DNA of 32,500 bases. It comes from Botryococcus braunii (taxonomy: Eukaryota > Chlorophyta > Trebouxiophyceae). The stretch is from positions 202,501 to 235,000 of the forward strand of contig KV908390.1 of the NCBI GenBank assembly GCA_002005505.1, read 5' to 3'. The translations under genes and the position numbers were made by a program. Numbering within the stretch: the stretch's first letter is position 1; every line of letters begins with the position of its first letter. A model generated the notes under the pieces. The model was not told the origin of the DNA. It searched no databases and saw nothing but the letters and a program-made list of their open reading frames with translations. Of the stretch, positions 1 to 31,475 are shown piece by piece.

Positions 1-24
1 CGCACACACACACACACACACACA

Positions 25-66
<42 letters not shown>

Positions 67-94
67 TGCACGCACACACACACATACACACCAC
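1..94 (+). repeat. (CA)n microsatellite forming the end of a LACS intron
   Basis: Nearly pure CA dinucleotides with a few CACG interruptions run from the window start to the splice acceptor at 95-96. The repeat occupies the place of the usual polypyrimidine tract of the intron before the last LACS exon. Confidence 0.95.
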
Positions 95-96
95 AG

Positions 97-370
97 GGGG
101 GAAATGGTGGATGTAGAAGCTTGTCCAAACCGGCAAGCGGGGCTGCAGGCCGGGGAGTACATAACGAAAGAGGTGGGGGCCCGCGCCAAGGAGACAAAGT
201 TGAAGGGCTTCGAGGTCATTGCAGCCGTGCACATAGAGACTGAGCCCTGGACGGTGGAGAACGGATTGGTGACACCCTCCTTCAAGCTGAAGCGGCCCGC
301 TCTCAAGAAGAAGTATGCGGACGTCCTCGCTCAGCTTTATGTCACTACAAAAGCCAAAAAGGGGTCCTGA
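97..370 (+). CDS. Long-chain acyl-CoA synthetase, last exon only (gene continues to the left)
   Basis: This is the C-terminal exon of a long-chain fatty acid-CoA ligase, which activates fatty acids to acyl-CoA through an acyl-AMP intermediate. The reading frame gives LKGFEVIAAVHIETEP followed by ENGLVTPSFKLKRP, the standard C-terminal segment of eukaryotic LACS enzymes, and stops at 368-370. The most likely splice acceptor is the AG at 95-96, directly after a (CA)n tract. A second possible acceptor is the CTGCAG ending at 144, which would shorten the exon. The C-terminus reads TTKAKKGS, with no peroxisomal SKL-type signal. It is a diverged paralogue of the complete LACS gene at 9391-20475, whose last exon covers the same region without an intron here. 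The rest of this gene lies outside the window. Confidence 0.82.
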
Positions 371-580
371 TCTCTACTGGATTTCTGCAGCGACAGCTAA
401 TGCTGGCAGGCCCCCTTGGGGGGGGGACCCCAGACATGAGGTTTCGCATCGCCTTGGGGTAATAGAAAACAGATTTCACGGTCCCACGATGCCCTTTGGA
501 AAAAAAAAGAAACATATCCAACAATTCCAAAAAAGGAAGAAACAATTCCAAGCAAGAAACAATTTAAAAAAGGGAAAAAT

Positions 581-586
581 AATAAA
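581..586 (+). promoter_or_regulatory. Candidate polyadenylation signal of the upstream LACS gene
   Basis: AATAAA lies about 210 bases after the LACS stop codon, in an A-rich stretch (about 498-600). Position and motif fit a 3' end signal. Many green algae and plants use weaker or different signals, so this is tentative. Confidence 0.45.
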
Positions 587-999
587 GAAAGGATGAAACA
601 ATTACAACCGTTCACGACACCACCCCGTGATTTTCCACGATTGGCCATTCGGAAAACCCATCCCAGTTGTTTACAGATGCGCTGGCTCGGCTGACTGTCA
701 GCCAGCAGGGCAGTCTCAAAAGGGCCAATCTGCGGGTGCCCTTTGAGAGAAGGGGGTGGCAGATGCGATGGTGTAGCTAGCACAGGCAGATGAGTTGGGA
801 GCGGCTGGTTTGGAAAGTAGAGGCCTGCTTGCGAAGGCAACATAATATATATTTACCCACCCCGCAATCGGGCTCGATGGTGCTGTCTGCTTGAGGAGGT
901 GGTGTGGAAAGCTGGTGCCTTTATTTTTACAGCACGAGCTCTGTGAGTGGGTGGCCTGATGGTCGAGCTACTAGATAGTCTCTGGTGCGGTGTTGTTCT

Positions 1000-1190
1000 T
1001 TGCATCAGTGCAAGGCCGCTGGAAGGCTGGTGCCAAAAAGCCATCTGTGGCACGTCCGGTTGCAGCAGTGAGGAGGTTTCTATGAAAGTGTACGTGGCAC
1101 GACAGACCACATCAATGCAAGGCTTGGTAGGAAGGCATGTGTGGCGCGATGAATAACAGCAATGAAAGGGTTGTGATAAGGGGAATGTGG
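1000..1190 (+). repeat. Degenerate 47-bp tandem repeat
   Basis: The motif GTGGCRCG recurs at 1047, 1094, 1141 and 1187, that is every 46 to 47 bases. A second landmark similar to CATCARTGCAAGG appears at matching offsets (about 1012 and 1110). The copies are strongly diverged. Confidence 0.5.
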
Positions 1191-1713
1191 CGCGGGCGGC
1201 CCTCAATTATTAGATACGCAGGTGCGGTTTGTTATGGCTGGCGTTTGCAACTTCCAAGAGAGGGGGGGGGGCGCTGTGGTAGACATGCCCCATTCCCAGT
1301 TCCAGAGAAGGGGCTCGCAGGCGCTACCGCACGTGTATGCGATCAGCAAAGGGGGGCCTCTTCGCCGTTCGCACACACTGGCTGAGGGGGACGCAGAGCT
1401 TCCTTGCCAGGTGCTATGGCAAGGATGGAGGAAGTGGTTAGCGCGCAGCACTAAACAAGTTCAGGGGGACTTGTCGATGCAGCTGTATGCCAATTTTAGA
1501 AGATAGAAAGGGCTCATTAGTGGGTCCCTTAACAAACAACTGTAGAGAGGCGATTTTGGGGGACTGATTTTGGGGCCAGAGAAAGGAACAGGGATGGGGG
1601 CCAGCTTTTATATGTGTGTTGGGAGAAGGGAGCGGGAGATAGGGAGGGGATGGAAGGGTGAAGAGGGGGAGGGGAACCCGGGGGGGGGGGGGGTGGGGGC
1701 TTTCTCTGAGTGG

Positions 1714-1945
<232 letters not shown>

Positions 1946-3852
1946 GGGGAGGGGGAGGAAGCCGCTGTCATACGGATTGACATGGTTGATGCTACTGCCA
2001 AAACGCATATTACATGTGGGTGATGGCGGCATGCAGGACTTTGAAAAGCTTGTGATTGGCAGACACCACGAGGCATTAATGGCAATATTGTTAGGCAAGA
2101 TTGTAATGTGTTTCATAAATGTAGAAAAGGAATAGTGGACCAAGTGCAGCATCTGTCTGAGTCGGAAAAGCCATGGGATGTTCAATAGACCTGTGTCTCA
2201 GAAATAGGCATGTACTCGAATAGTTTTAGTGTTGCTCACATAACTTTGTAGGTAATCTTAGGCGTCATGACTGCGAGACAGTCTAGGCTTTCAGGAACTG
2301 GAAAAATGTCGAAGGGTATAGTGGATGCGAAAAAGTCTGGTGTTTGGAACTAGGCCTAACATTTACAAAACTCTTCTAAGTACCATTTATGAAGTTTAGT
2401 CAGCTGGGCCTCAGCCGAGGTAGAATTCTTCTTAGTGCTGAGGAGACCGTGACGTTACAACGAAGTACCAAGTTAGTGACCCATATTCTAAGCAAGTTTG
2501 GCAAGGCGAATTTGAGTTATTTTTGCTAAAGAGGAATGATAACTCTGTGAACGCGCAAGCTGTTGTCCACTTCATTCAATTTTGTATGCTCCTGGCTCAG
2601 GCGGTCCTGAAACAGGGTTTGTAGGTGCTTCACACTTTCGGCATCAATCCTCCTCCCAATATAGCACAGCGCAGTCCGCAGTCAGCTGAAGGAATCATCG
2701 AAATGAATGTGTAAGAACATCAAAAGGAGAGTCTGATTAGATGAAATCACATGTATGCACGGCGGTCCTGCAGAAACATGCAGGGCAGACATGGGCAGCT
2801 CCGGGGGCAATACATACTACTTGGATGAAATTCTTGATTCAGAGCTCTATTCGTCAAGGGCCTGCAAGTATTCTACAACTCAAACTCGTGCACAGGACTT
2901 CCAGGCTAGCATATAGGCAAAATCTCCCTCTTGGAGGTGGAGCCTAAATGCATTGTAAACCACTGTGGTTCACAGTTTTGCTCGAAAATCTCTTCTCCCA
3001 AGCCGACTGCCCGCGTTATCTCGTTATGGTGAAGAGGCTGTGGTTTTGATCTTTCATGCATGCCAACATATCCAGATGACACCATGGATGGACTCACAAC
3101 GGACCCATCCTGAGAAGCGCACTCCTGAAGGGTTACAACATTTTGCTAATGTGGGGGCCACCAAAACTAGCTAAGGAAACTATACCACACTGACTTCAGC
3201 AAGACCGTGTGTGGGCAGCCCATATGCCACATTAAGCTATGCTGAAGCTCCTGAACGAATCACGGGGGCAACAAGCAAGGGCTGATGAACCTCAGTGTAC
3301 GTTCCAAACCTCCGACCTGCAGCAATAAGTGGGCCTGCTAGAATTCTAAGCTGTCTAGTGATCACTGCGCTGTGCATGACGCGGCGGTCCCAATCCACTG
3401 TCCATCACGAATCTATCTTCTTGCTTCCAAATCGAGCTAAGAACGTCTCAACCATGATCCCTCAACATGTATAGTTCAGCCTCACATGTGCAAGATCTGC
3501 GATAAATGACCGCAGCCCTGCCTACACAGAAGCTCTTGCAAGTAGTATCTCGTGCAAAATTCATCCGTGGCAAAAGGTTAGCAACTCTTGGCTTGTTACA
3601 ATACATTTGAGAAGGCAACAAAAGCACCTTACACATGCGTCTTCCTGCCCATAGATGGGCTACTACAACTTCCAGAGATAATCCCATTCGTGTTTTCATT
3701 GACCCACGGTCCTCCTCACTTGCCCCACTCTTGCTTAAACCTTGATTGCCAGGTGAATGCACCACCATGAAGAAGATAAACAACACAAAGAGAGACAGTT
3801 TGTCCAGGACATCCCCAGTGGACGGAATTATGGACCCAAGGAAGTCTGGCTT

Positions 3853-4245
3853 TCAATAATTATGCTTGAAAAGCTTTGATGTCAGCCAATGCAAAGTGAT
3901 AGCTGCACCGGCAGTTGGGACTGTCATGATCAGCAAGGGTCCATAATACTGATTTGTCACAAAGAAGACAGCCCATGCAGGAACTTGCGAATTGCGCCAG
4001 AGTACACTTCCCAGCAACCACATTGGGATGACAAACAGAAAGAGCACCCCAAGCACCCAAACACTTGCTCCGAGTGCCACTGTCCTCCAACATATTGGCG
4101 CTGCAAACACTGGGGCCTGGTCTACAGTCAAGAGGTCCTGCAATGTGTGGGTCGATGCAACTCTCTGCCATTTACGTTGCCACTCTGCTGCATCGTCTGC
4201 CGTCACTCTGCCTTCTGAGGTACTCCACATCCTGTCCAGCACCAT
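3853..4245 (-). CDS. PIG-Y-like subunit of GPI N-acetylglucosaminyltransferase
   Basis: The reading frame encodes 130 residues from the methionine at 4245. PIG-Y is a small ER membrane subunit of the GPI-GlcNAc transferase, which makes the first intermediate of GPI anchors. The family features visible are two hydrophobic segments (about residues 54-81 and 101-122), a tyrosine pair before the second one (NQYYGPLL), and the ending LHWLTSKLFKHNY. This closely resembles the HW..KLF+H tail I know from plant and animal PIG-Y. Known PIG-Y proteins are about 70-80 residues. This one has about 50 extra N-terminal residues, hydrophilic and rich in Trp, Gln and Arg (AEWQRKWQRVAS). The frame stays open upstream to a possible acceptor TTTTTAG at about 4289, so an earlier exon may add more. 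It is convergent with the upstream LACS gene. I am fairly sure of the family and unsure of the true start. Confidence 0.72.
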   Translation of the reverse strand: MVLDRMWSTSEGRVTADDAAEWQRKWQRVASTHTLQDLLTVDQAPVFAAPICWRTVALGASVWVLGVLFLFVIPMWLLGSVLWRNSQVPAWAVFFVTNQYYGPLLIMTVPTAGAAITLHWLTSKLFKHNY

Positions 4246-4608
4246 GCGCTTGTCTACAGAAGTACTGGAGAACCATCCAGACCACTTGCACTAAAAAGCA
4301 CAGTGAAGTGAAAAGTGATGGGAACTAAATCACGCAATTAGAGACTTGTGGCAAGAAACACCCTGTCAAAACCAAACGTGTTTCAATGTGCCCACATAAT
4401 TATAAAGATGGAGCAAGAGGTTTGTGATGCTGCCGAGCAATGAGCTCAAGGCTCCTCAGATGGAATGTCTCCAAGCACAATAAAAACTGTCGTGCAATTT
4501 ACAATACATTTTAACCAATCAGCATTCACTGTTAAACACGTTGAGTTTGAACGTAGCCCATGAATGACCAACAATCAACTCGCCTTTGTTAAAATGGAAG
4601 TGGAGCGG

Positions 4609-4920
4609 TTAAGGAGGAAGCCCCTCATCTTCACCGTCTTCATCATCTTCCTCGTCTTCATCCTCTTCCACTGCAAATTTGCTGGCTCTTGCTCAGTGAA
4701 TTACTTCCAAAGCTTTGTCAGACATCGTGCTTCCATTCATGTACAACAGCTTCTGCACACGAGTTTGCACTATCGCTGCATGCTGGCAGCAGTTGACATC
4801 ATCTGGGGCCACTCTTCAACCTATTGATGCTCCAAGTTCCAGCCATCTGCGCATCTGTCAATTCTGCTATTTGTTGAGAGGAGGGCCAGTACACAACAAG
4901 GGTCACTTTGGAGCTTGCCA
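4609..4920 (-). other. Coding-like patches of an unidentified minus-strand gene
   Basis: Three minus-strand stretches read like protein. Around 4822-4913 the frame gives SSKVTLVVYWPSSQQIAELT and then DAQMAGTWSIN. Around 4693-4812 another frame gives APDDVNCCQHAAIVQTRVQK and then LLYMNGSTMSDKALEVIH before a TGA. Around 4609-4692 the frame continues past that TGA into an acidic tail (EEDEDEEDDEDGEDEG) and a TAA. The first two patches are in different frames with no room for an intron of normal size between them. I could not build a consistent splice model. It may be a diverged exon set, a pseudogene or a sequencing error. I do not recognise the family. Confidence 0.35.
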
Positions 4921-5262
4921 GACAAGCAGTGCACTATGACTGACCTTTGGCGAGTTTTGTTTTCCATAATGGTCTGCATGGAGCCTCTTAAAAACCTTTG
5001 AAATTACAGTGAAAACATTGTGCAGACGTCTATCAGTTGCATTCTGCCGCTGTTATACAGGGCTGGGACCAGGTACTCACTGTCTTCTTCCTCTTCTTCC
5101 GGATGCTCCTCAACCTGCGGTCTTGGAAGCTGGCCTAAACAAAGATCGTTCGTCTTGTATTGCCTTACGGCTAAAAGCTGCACAGCCGAAGTTATTCACA
5201 TAAACATAAATAGGTTCAGCGATAAGTGAGTTCAACGTCGTTAGTCGATGCAGAATAAATAC

Positions 5263-5364
5263 CTGCTCTTTCAGCCGGCGTTCAAGATCTGCACAAGAAT
5301 ATTCTAGATTGTTGGAATCGAATTCAACCAACGTGAGAGGTTTAAAATTGGGGAGGGAAAACAT
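5263..5364 (-). CDS. Candidate first exon of an unidentified gene
   Basis: An ATG at 5364 opens 34 codons beginning MFSLPNFKPLTLVEF and ending ERRLKEQ, directly followed by a possible donor CAG|GTATTT. A possible second exon (about 5080-5132) gives LPRPQVEEHPEEEEED before a GTGAGT donor. The coding-like patches at 4609-4920 lie downstream on the same strand and may belong to this gene. The PIG-Y-like ORF lies further downstream in the same direction. The product is unknown and the exon is unproven. Confidence 0.35.
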
Positions 5365-7060
5365 TGTTCATACAGTGACAGCTCTGTCAACAACCATAAC
5401 TGCGTTAAAGCGCGGCGGGCGGCTATCTCAGCTTTCAGAAATTTGAAATCCTTGGATATTCCCTCTCAATTATGTTGTGTATATATTATGTGTTAGTTTT
5501 CTGCTAATGATCGCTCTAAAATCGAGTAACAGCAGCGACGATTCTTCAGTACCCCTTATGCCACCAACCAAAACCTTTTTCTGCCTTCGTGTTGAGCAAT
5601 ATTCCTGCTCGTAAGGCCAGTTAATGCCTTTCTCTGTGACAAGAGCGTGGGGCGTGGTACAAGTGCTGGCATCAAATAGGGTTTCGTCAGGACTGGTTTA
5701 CGACCACCTACGGGGAGGCTCCCAGTCACCTGAGCCACCAGCGGTGCCCTGACACCAGGAGGCACCCGGGCCCGGGTCCGGTCAGTACAGGGGGATTCTT
5801 TCGTCTTCTGCTTCAGGTCAGGGTCGGGTCACAACACATTTTTAGACTGAACACATGTACAGACTGGAGATGTGAAGGAGGTGCTTTTCCTTTGTTGGCA
5901 TGTATTTTCCATGGTGAGTTTCTTTTTAGCAGACATTACTAAGTCAACACTGATGCTGACATCGAATGGCCAAGCTTCGGGACAGAGTGTACCATATGAC
6001 CCAGAGAGTACGTGGAACACTCTGTCATGTGACAGTGTTCGTCCAACCTTAAACTAAGTTCATGATATGGCCATTTCATGGGCTAGTTGCAGATTAAACG
6101 AATAAAGGTGGAGACGGTAACACTTCCCAACCGAACTTACAGGTAAATACTCTGTTGCAACAAAAACCTAACCTACCTAACCCTTCATACATTGATTAAA
6201 ATAATGCATACCACCGGCCTGGGTTAGCCACATTACTAATTAGTTATACAACTAATATATTTGACACATCTATAACGACCCCTGTGGACAACCCCTGGGG
6301 AACGTTAGTACCACACGGGAGGCATGGTCTGCCTGTGCTGTCCGGATCAGGATCCCTCGAGGCCACAAGCTTGTGGTTAAGGTTATGCTGCGTGGAAAGG
6401 AAGTTCGTGTACGTAGGGTGGGAACGAGAAACAAGAAAGGTAAGGTCGAAATGTCATATCCAGAACAAGCCGATATGGACGATAGAATTGACTAGGATCC
6501 AGATCCACTTCCATGACCTGGATGCTCCTGAAGCTTTCATGCAGGCCTTTGAAGCGATCACCACAGACCCTGCAACCCCTTCAACGTCTTGCGCCACATG
6601 AAGCGAGTATCTGATCGAACTCGCCTGTGCACATGTGGAAAAGGTGGGTCAACTGACATTGAGTGTGTTCTATGAATGGACAAATGAACAAGAAGTGAAA
6701 CGCTTCTCCCACCACCCCTATTGAACACCTTGTCCAGATCCTCTCATTACGGGGGACCCCTTGCCGTTTACCAATGTCAACTGGGTGTCATGACATCCTA
6801 GGCGGGACCATTAGAGGATTCTTACAGTATTCACAGGGAGATGAAGTGTGAGGGCAATTCTATTCAGAAGGGGCCGTACGTTTGGTGCTTATAAGCATGT
6901 ATACATATGTAATTACGTAATTACATCGTGTGCCGAGACACTTGATCGTGGATGGAAAAAAACATACATCATACAACGGTTAGGGGCTCCTGGGATAGGG
7001 CTGGGACCAGGCTTCTGTACGTGTTTTGAGTTTGGGCAACGGTCTGGCGATTCTGTAGTC

Positions 7061-7079
7061 GCGCTACGGGCCGTAGCGC
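7061..7079. repeat. Perfect hairpin, 9-bp arms
   Basis: GCGCTACGG, one G, then CCGTAGCGC: a perfect inverted repeat with a single-base centre. A second hairpin with 8-bp arms (GGCTACCG, loop TCGT, CGGTAGCC) lies at 7124-7143. Neither is followed by a T-run or placed next to a gene end, so no function can be given. Confidence 0.6.
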
Positions 7080-7926
7080 TGTTGTAAAGGGATGCAAGAT
7101 GTCAGTGCCGCTTGGCTCCCGTGGGCTACCGTCGTCGGTAGCCGACCAGTATGTAGTACGGACCCACCCATCTTGCTGTAGCCAGCCTTTACTACGGTGA
7201 TAGCCCACTTGAGAGAGTAGCCCCTGCCTGAGGGCAGCCTCGCCCGAACTACAGGGGGTGGCACAATCGTTCGTTGAGAAATGCATTCTCAAATGCCACT
7301 GTGGCAGAATTACCTATCTTTAATTTATTTTTCTCTTTGCCACTGGGTGGTAGAATCAAGCTCTCTGCAATTAGCTTTCGCTGCCTGGATTGGGAGAATC
7401 CGAGCTTGCATGTTGGAAGGAAGGAAGGAAATATTACATCCAGGACCAGCCATTTTGGCTGAAGGGATGACGTTGGATTGTATCTGCCAGCCAGCTCCTA
7501 CGAGTTATTAACCTGCCCCCTCTGGGGTGCAGGTTTTCCGGTGTCGGGGGCCGACAGCCTGGGATGCCCGCTGGGGAGGCTTATAATGGGGACGCGCGGG
7601 TAACGCCATGCACGCGCCAGAGATCCGAGGAAGGCATATAATTATGTCAAAAATTCGGTTGGCAACGGCACTGAAATAAACAGGGTTCAGCTCCGCCGAG
7701 ATGCGGTGTAGCTCCGAGGTCCGGAAACTGTCCGTAAGCCCTGTAAATCGCAAATCTACTGTTTAAATCGGAAATCTAGCACGGAAAGATGGGATTTCGC
7801 GGCGTGGCAGCCTGAGCGGAGGCTTTTGTACAGCCTGTGTACAGCGCTGTATTGCGGTGTATTGCAGGTAACGCTGCGCCATGCACTCGCGCTGCAAGGC
7901 GCGTAATGCTGCCACCTCTTCCACGT

Positions 7927-8165
7927 GACCTGGTCATGTGCTCTGCTGCTGAGGGAGCCGCGCAGATGTGCACTCCGAAAAACCGTCGACACGAACTTGC
8001 AAAGTTCAGCATACGTGATGAGGCTCAGTCAAATATGCCGTTTTAATATTTAATGATGTGCTGAAAAGTTTTGAGGGCTGCGAGGAGTGGTTCACAGGGA
8101 TACGATGGAAACTGTTTTCCACGACGAGTGCGGACATCGATGTGCCCACTTTCAAGGATTCTGAC
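7927..8165 (+). repeat. Dispersed repeat, copy 1
   Basis: This block matches 21603-21841 in inverted orientation. Shared landmarks in order are TCATGTGCTCTGCTGCTGAG, CAAAGTT, GTGATGAGGCTCAG, GCGAGGAGTG, CGATGGAAACTG and ATCGA. The match has many substitutions and small gaps, as expected of an old interspersed element. No open frame is long enough to suggest a working protein. Confidence 0.75.
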
Positions 8166-8514
8166 TTCGGCCATCAAGAGTAAGACATTTTTAAGACATC
8201 TTAAGGCAATGGAAGTGGTATCTGTGCAGTAAGTCCGCGAGATCGCGTTTTCCGGGTGCGCCATTCGTTGAGCACCGATATCGATTTACCCACATACAAA
8301 TTTCCAGAATTCTCCCAGCCACCTTAACCCTGTTGTTTTTACATTTGAATTCATTGAAAGGGTTAAATGTTCAGTAAGCTTGCAGGAAACGTTTTGCGGT
8401 TCCGCCATCCGCCGACATCTGCCTACGACTTTTTACCGTATGTTTATAGTGCTGCCTTCAACTGTGCATGCATCTGGATCACAGCTCGTCAGTTTTAGGA
8501 TGGCAGAACCAGAT

Positions 8515-8630
8515 GTGCTATTATGATGTTTGTCTCCCCGTGCACATCTCACATACCCTATTCGCATCCCAACCTAATTTCGCCTGCAGAGCTTTTCCGC
8601 ACTGGACTGCGCCTGCCATCTGCAGGGATT
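8515..8630 (+). repeat. Direct duplication, left copy
   Basis: This segment, from about GATGTTTGTCTCCCCG to the pyrimidine-rich GCGCCTGCC region, is repeated at about 8956-9075 in the same orientation. The identical core TGCACATCTCACATACC and the block CGCATCCCAACCTA are present in both. The long (GA)n tract lies between the copies. Confidence 0.75.
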
Positions 8631-8781
8631 TACTATCAGTCTCAGGCCCCCAGTGCCCGAATCGTCACGTGTCGACAGCCGACGAGCTGCAGGTGTAAAA
8701 AATATATGGATCTGGCAAAATCATGCGTGAAAGGGAAGAGAACAAGAAAACAGAAAGATGGGAAGGAGACAAGGGGGCCCC

Positions 8782-9075
<294 letters not shown>

Positions 9076-9390
9076 CAGGTTCCGCCGATCCGCCTAAAGG
9101 GATGGCCCTATGTTTTGATTCTGCCGTTTTGGCATAAATCTGCCACTAAAGATTACCTGGCTCCGCCCGGACTGTAGCACTGAGAATTGAACATCGAAAA
9201 TAGATCACACCATCCATGGGTCCTAGATGCATGCGACCGTTTACAAGTCAGGACTTTTCAATTAAAGATCTAAACTAATACTATGGATGAGCCTTCATCA
9301 CGTGGTCGACATCTAAACCCCTGCTTGTGAGACCTGTCACGTTCGGAGAGTTGTAGGATCGCTACCTTGGAGGGTCCAAAATTGACCGAA

Positions 9391-20475
<11,085 letters not shown>

Positions 20476-20769
20476 GCTCCAGATGTTTTTGAGATTTTAT
20501 GTGTATCTGCACCGCGAACAATTCGACAATCACCTTGGCATCCAACTTCCTGGATAGACTTCATATCCCTGCTAGTCAGCCTGTATCTCGATGTCGGCGT
20601 TTTTCTCCACAGGCAGCAGTTGATATTGGCTGTTAATACGACTATAGCAAGAGAAATCAAGGGGCAAATTAGGACCAACTAAGTTAATAAGAGCAACAGG
20701 GCTGTTGAGTACGACGTTCGTTATTGGATAGCAACCAATGCGCGCGCGCTCCCCGTGTGCCTGCCTGCG

Positions 20770-20772
20770 TGC

Positions 20773-20839
<67 letters not shown>

Positions 20840-20890
20840 TGTGTGTGTGCGTGTGTGTGCACGCGCGCGCGTGCGTGCGTGCGTGTGTGT
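20770..20890 (+). repeat. (GT)n microsatellite
   Basis: About 60 bp of pure GT repeats continue into alternating GC/GT sequence. It lies about 300 bp downstream of the LACS stop codon. Confidence 0.93.
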
Positions 20891-21602
20891 GCAATCGCGC
20901 ATGCGAGTGTGTGAGACAACGAATGTTCAACCCGTAGGCGGACAGGATATTCTCAGGAGAAAGGCTGCTTAGGTAGCTCAAGATGGATTTTTGGACCATA
21001 GTCAGTGTGACAGATATATGAAGAGAAATTGGGCATTGCCAGTTACCAAGCTTGCGCACGCGCACACATCCCGGGCCTTATGGGTGCTGAGAGAAACTGG
21101 CAGAGTTGTCAATGTACTACAAGTGACAACGAATATTGATGGTGGGTAGCTGAATTTCGAACAGCAGTGGTTACTGGATACCAATTCTCTCCTTGCGCAT
21201 TTGTTAGCCAGCAAATCCCTGGCTTTTCTTGACAACGTTGAAGCTTGGAACTCGAGTTTCATATGACGTTTCAAATCAGTATCGCGCATGGTCTGGAGTT
21301 TCATTACAGCTTGAAGTATCCGCCCTGGATGTACATTTATACGGCGCTACATGGCACATACGTATGCCAGTAAATACGGGCTTATGAATAGCCTAATCAT
21401 GTAAACCTATGTACATGTATTTCTTATACATATTTACGTGTTTTCATGGTGTATACATGTAAGGACACATGCACACACATGTGTATACATGTCTGCATGC
21501 ATATATACGCCCTCTCGCTCAACCTCTAAGTCTCTGTGTGCATGTGTGCGTGCGTGCGCGCGCGCTCGCGCCCCCCTAGAGGCCTCGTTCTGTCTCTCCC
21601 CG

Positions 21603-21841
21603 TTAGAATTCTTGTAACCGGTCACGTCGATGTTCCCACTCATCATGGAAATCAGTTTCCATCGTGTCCAAATGAAACACTCCTCGCGGCCTTCGAAACG
21701 TTTCAGAAGACCATGAAAAGTGGAAACGGTTCCTGAGCCTCATCACTTTTACGTTTCTAAACTTTGGAAGTTTGTGCCGATGCTTTTTGTGGATGCTCGT
21801 CAGTGGGGCTGTCTCAGCAGCAGAGCACATGACTAACGCAC
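21603..21841 (-). repeat. Dispersed repeat, copy 2 (inverted)
   Basis: Read on the minus strand this block follows the same order of landmarks as 7927-8165, including TCATGTGCTCTGCTGCTGAG, GTGATGAGGCTCAG, GCGAGGAGTG and CGATGGAAACTG. In all three frames the similarity is broken by stops or gaps in one copy or the other, so it looks like a non-coding element or a relic. Confidence 0.75.
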
Positions 21842-22517
21842 GCAGATAACTACAAGCTGGATACCTTGCTGACAAGAACCGCAGCAGTACTACTTTTAAA
21901 ATCTTTCGTGGACAACAGTAGTTGTATGCTTTTAACGTTACAAGCAAATACAAACCATGTAATTCAAATCGAACGGGGCCCTGGACAGAAAGTGCTGGTG
22001 CTCCCAGTCAAGTCTACATAAATGTTGTTTGTTTCTCATCCCTCCATTTTGCCTTTGGTGCCTGCCAGAACGCAACGCAACAGCTGCGAGACAACAAGAC
22101 CGTACTGGCCCTTCGTGCTTGTGCACCTAGCCAGAAAGAGAGAAATATGTAGAGGTAATATTTGGGGGGTTTCATGCTGATGCGCTGGCCTTGTATACAT
22201 GTTGCAGAGGCTCTAGGGGCGTTTTCAATAGGCCATCATTGCACAGGAGGATATTTTTGTCATGTGTCGGTTCAGTTTCACCATGCATGGCTGGCTGCTC
22301 GCAGGGTGTGACTTACAGCTCGAAACCTTTGGAGTTGGGTCGATGGCAAATTGCGCTGGTTTTTTATATTCCCAGTCTTGTGAAGAAGAAAAAAATGGGT
22401 CGTTGAACGTTGGGCTGGTCTTTTTGCTTCCACTTTTCTAAGAGGAGAAAGATTAGGGTTCAGGGTTTAGGCGTAGGGCAGGACATGAAATCACAACCGT
22501 GCAGCTGGAGTGACTCT

Positions 22518-31013
<8,496 letters not shown>

Positions 31014-31381
31014 CGCGAGCGTTCAGACAAGGAGTTACACTAGCCACGCCTACCCACCAAGAAAAAACCCAGAGGTTGCATACTTTACAAACCACTCCTT
31101 TCGCACTTTATACCGATGCACAATGCGCATGGGTCGTATATTCTGACTTTGGGAACGGAAGTTGGGGGCGAGAGTTGTCGTCGACACGGTTCCGTGTACC
31201 GCCTGGTTTATTGTTCGTCCAGGATCATAGCATCTGTCTAAGCACGGGATCCCCGTGTTGCACATGATTTCATATCGGCAACCAGTTAGGACTGTGTTGG
31301 TAACACTGTTACTCCCCTTGGACAGTTCAGGAGGTCTTGATAACTTTTCGACCCCTCTTCCTGGTGGGATGGCGGGCTAAG

Positions 31382-31383
<2 letters not shown>

Positions 31384-31474
<91 letters not shown>
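31384..31474 (+). repeat. (GT)n microsatellite upstream of Misato
   Basis: About 90 bp of uninterrupted GT repeats. Confidence 0.95.

Positions 31475-31475
<1 letters not shown>

Larger units (their letters stand above)
20476..22517. other. Region between the convergent LACS and Misato genes
   Basis: No exon is recognisable. The region should hold both 3' untranslated regions. It contains a (GT)n tract (20770-20890) and the inverted copy of a dispersed repeat (21603-21841). I see no clear AATAAA close to either stop codon. Confidence 0.6.

Noticed and set aside
3448..3786. 112-codon minus-strand ORF downstream of the PIG-Y-like gene
   Set aside because: No recognisable features; it most likely lies in the 3' untranslated region.
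6284..6601. 105-codon plus-strand ORF
   Set aside because: No recognised domain, no splice context and no similarity to neighbouring genes; left as intergenic.
22452..22475. Telomere-like TTAGGG/TTTAGGG words
   Set aside because: Only three imperfect, irregular units; too short to call an interstitial telomere repeat.
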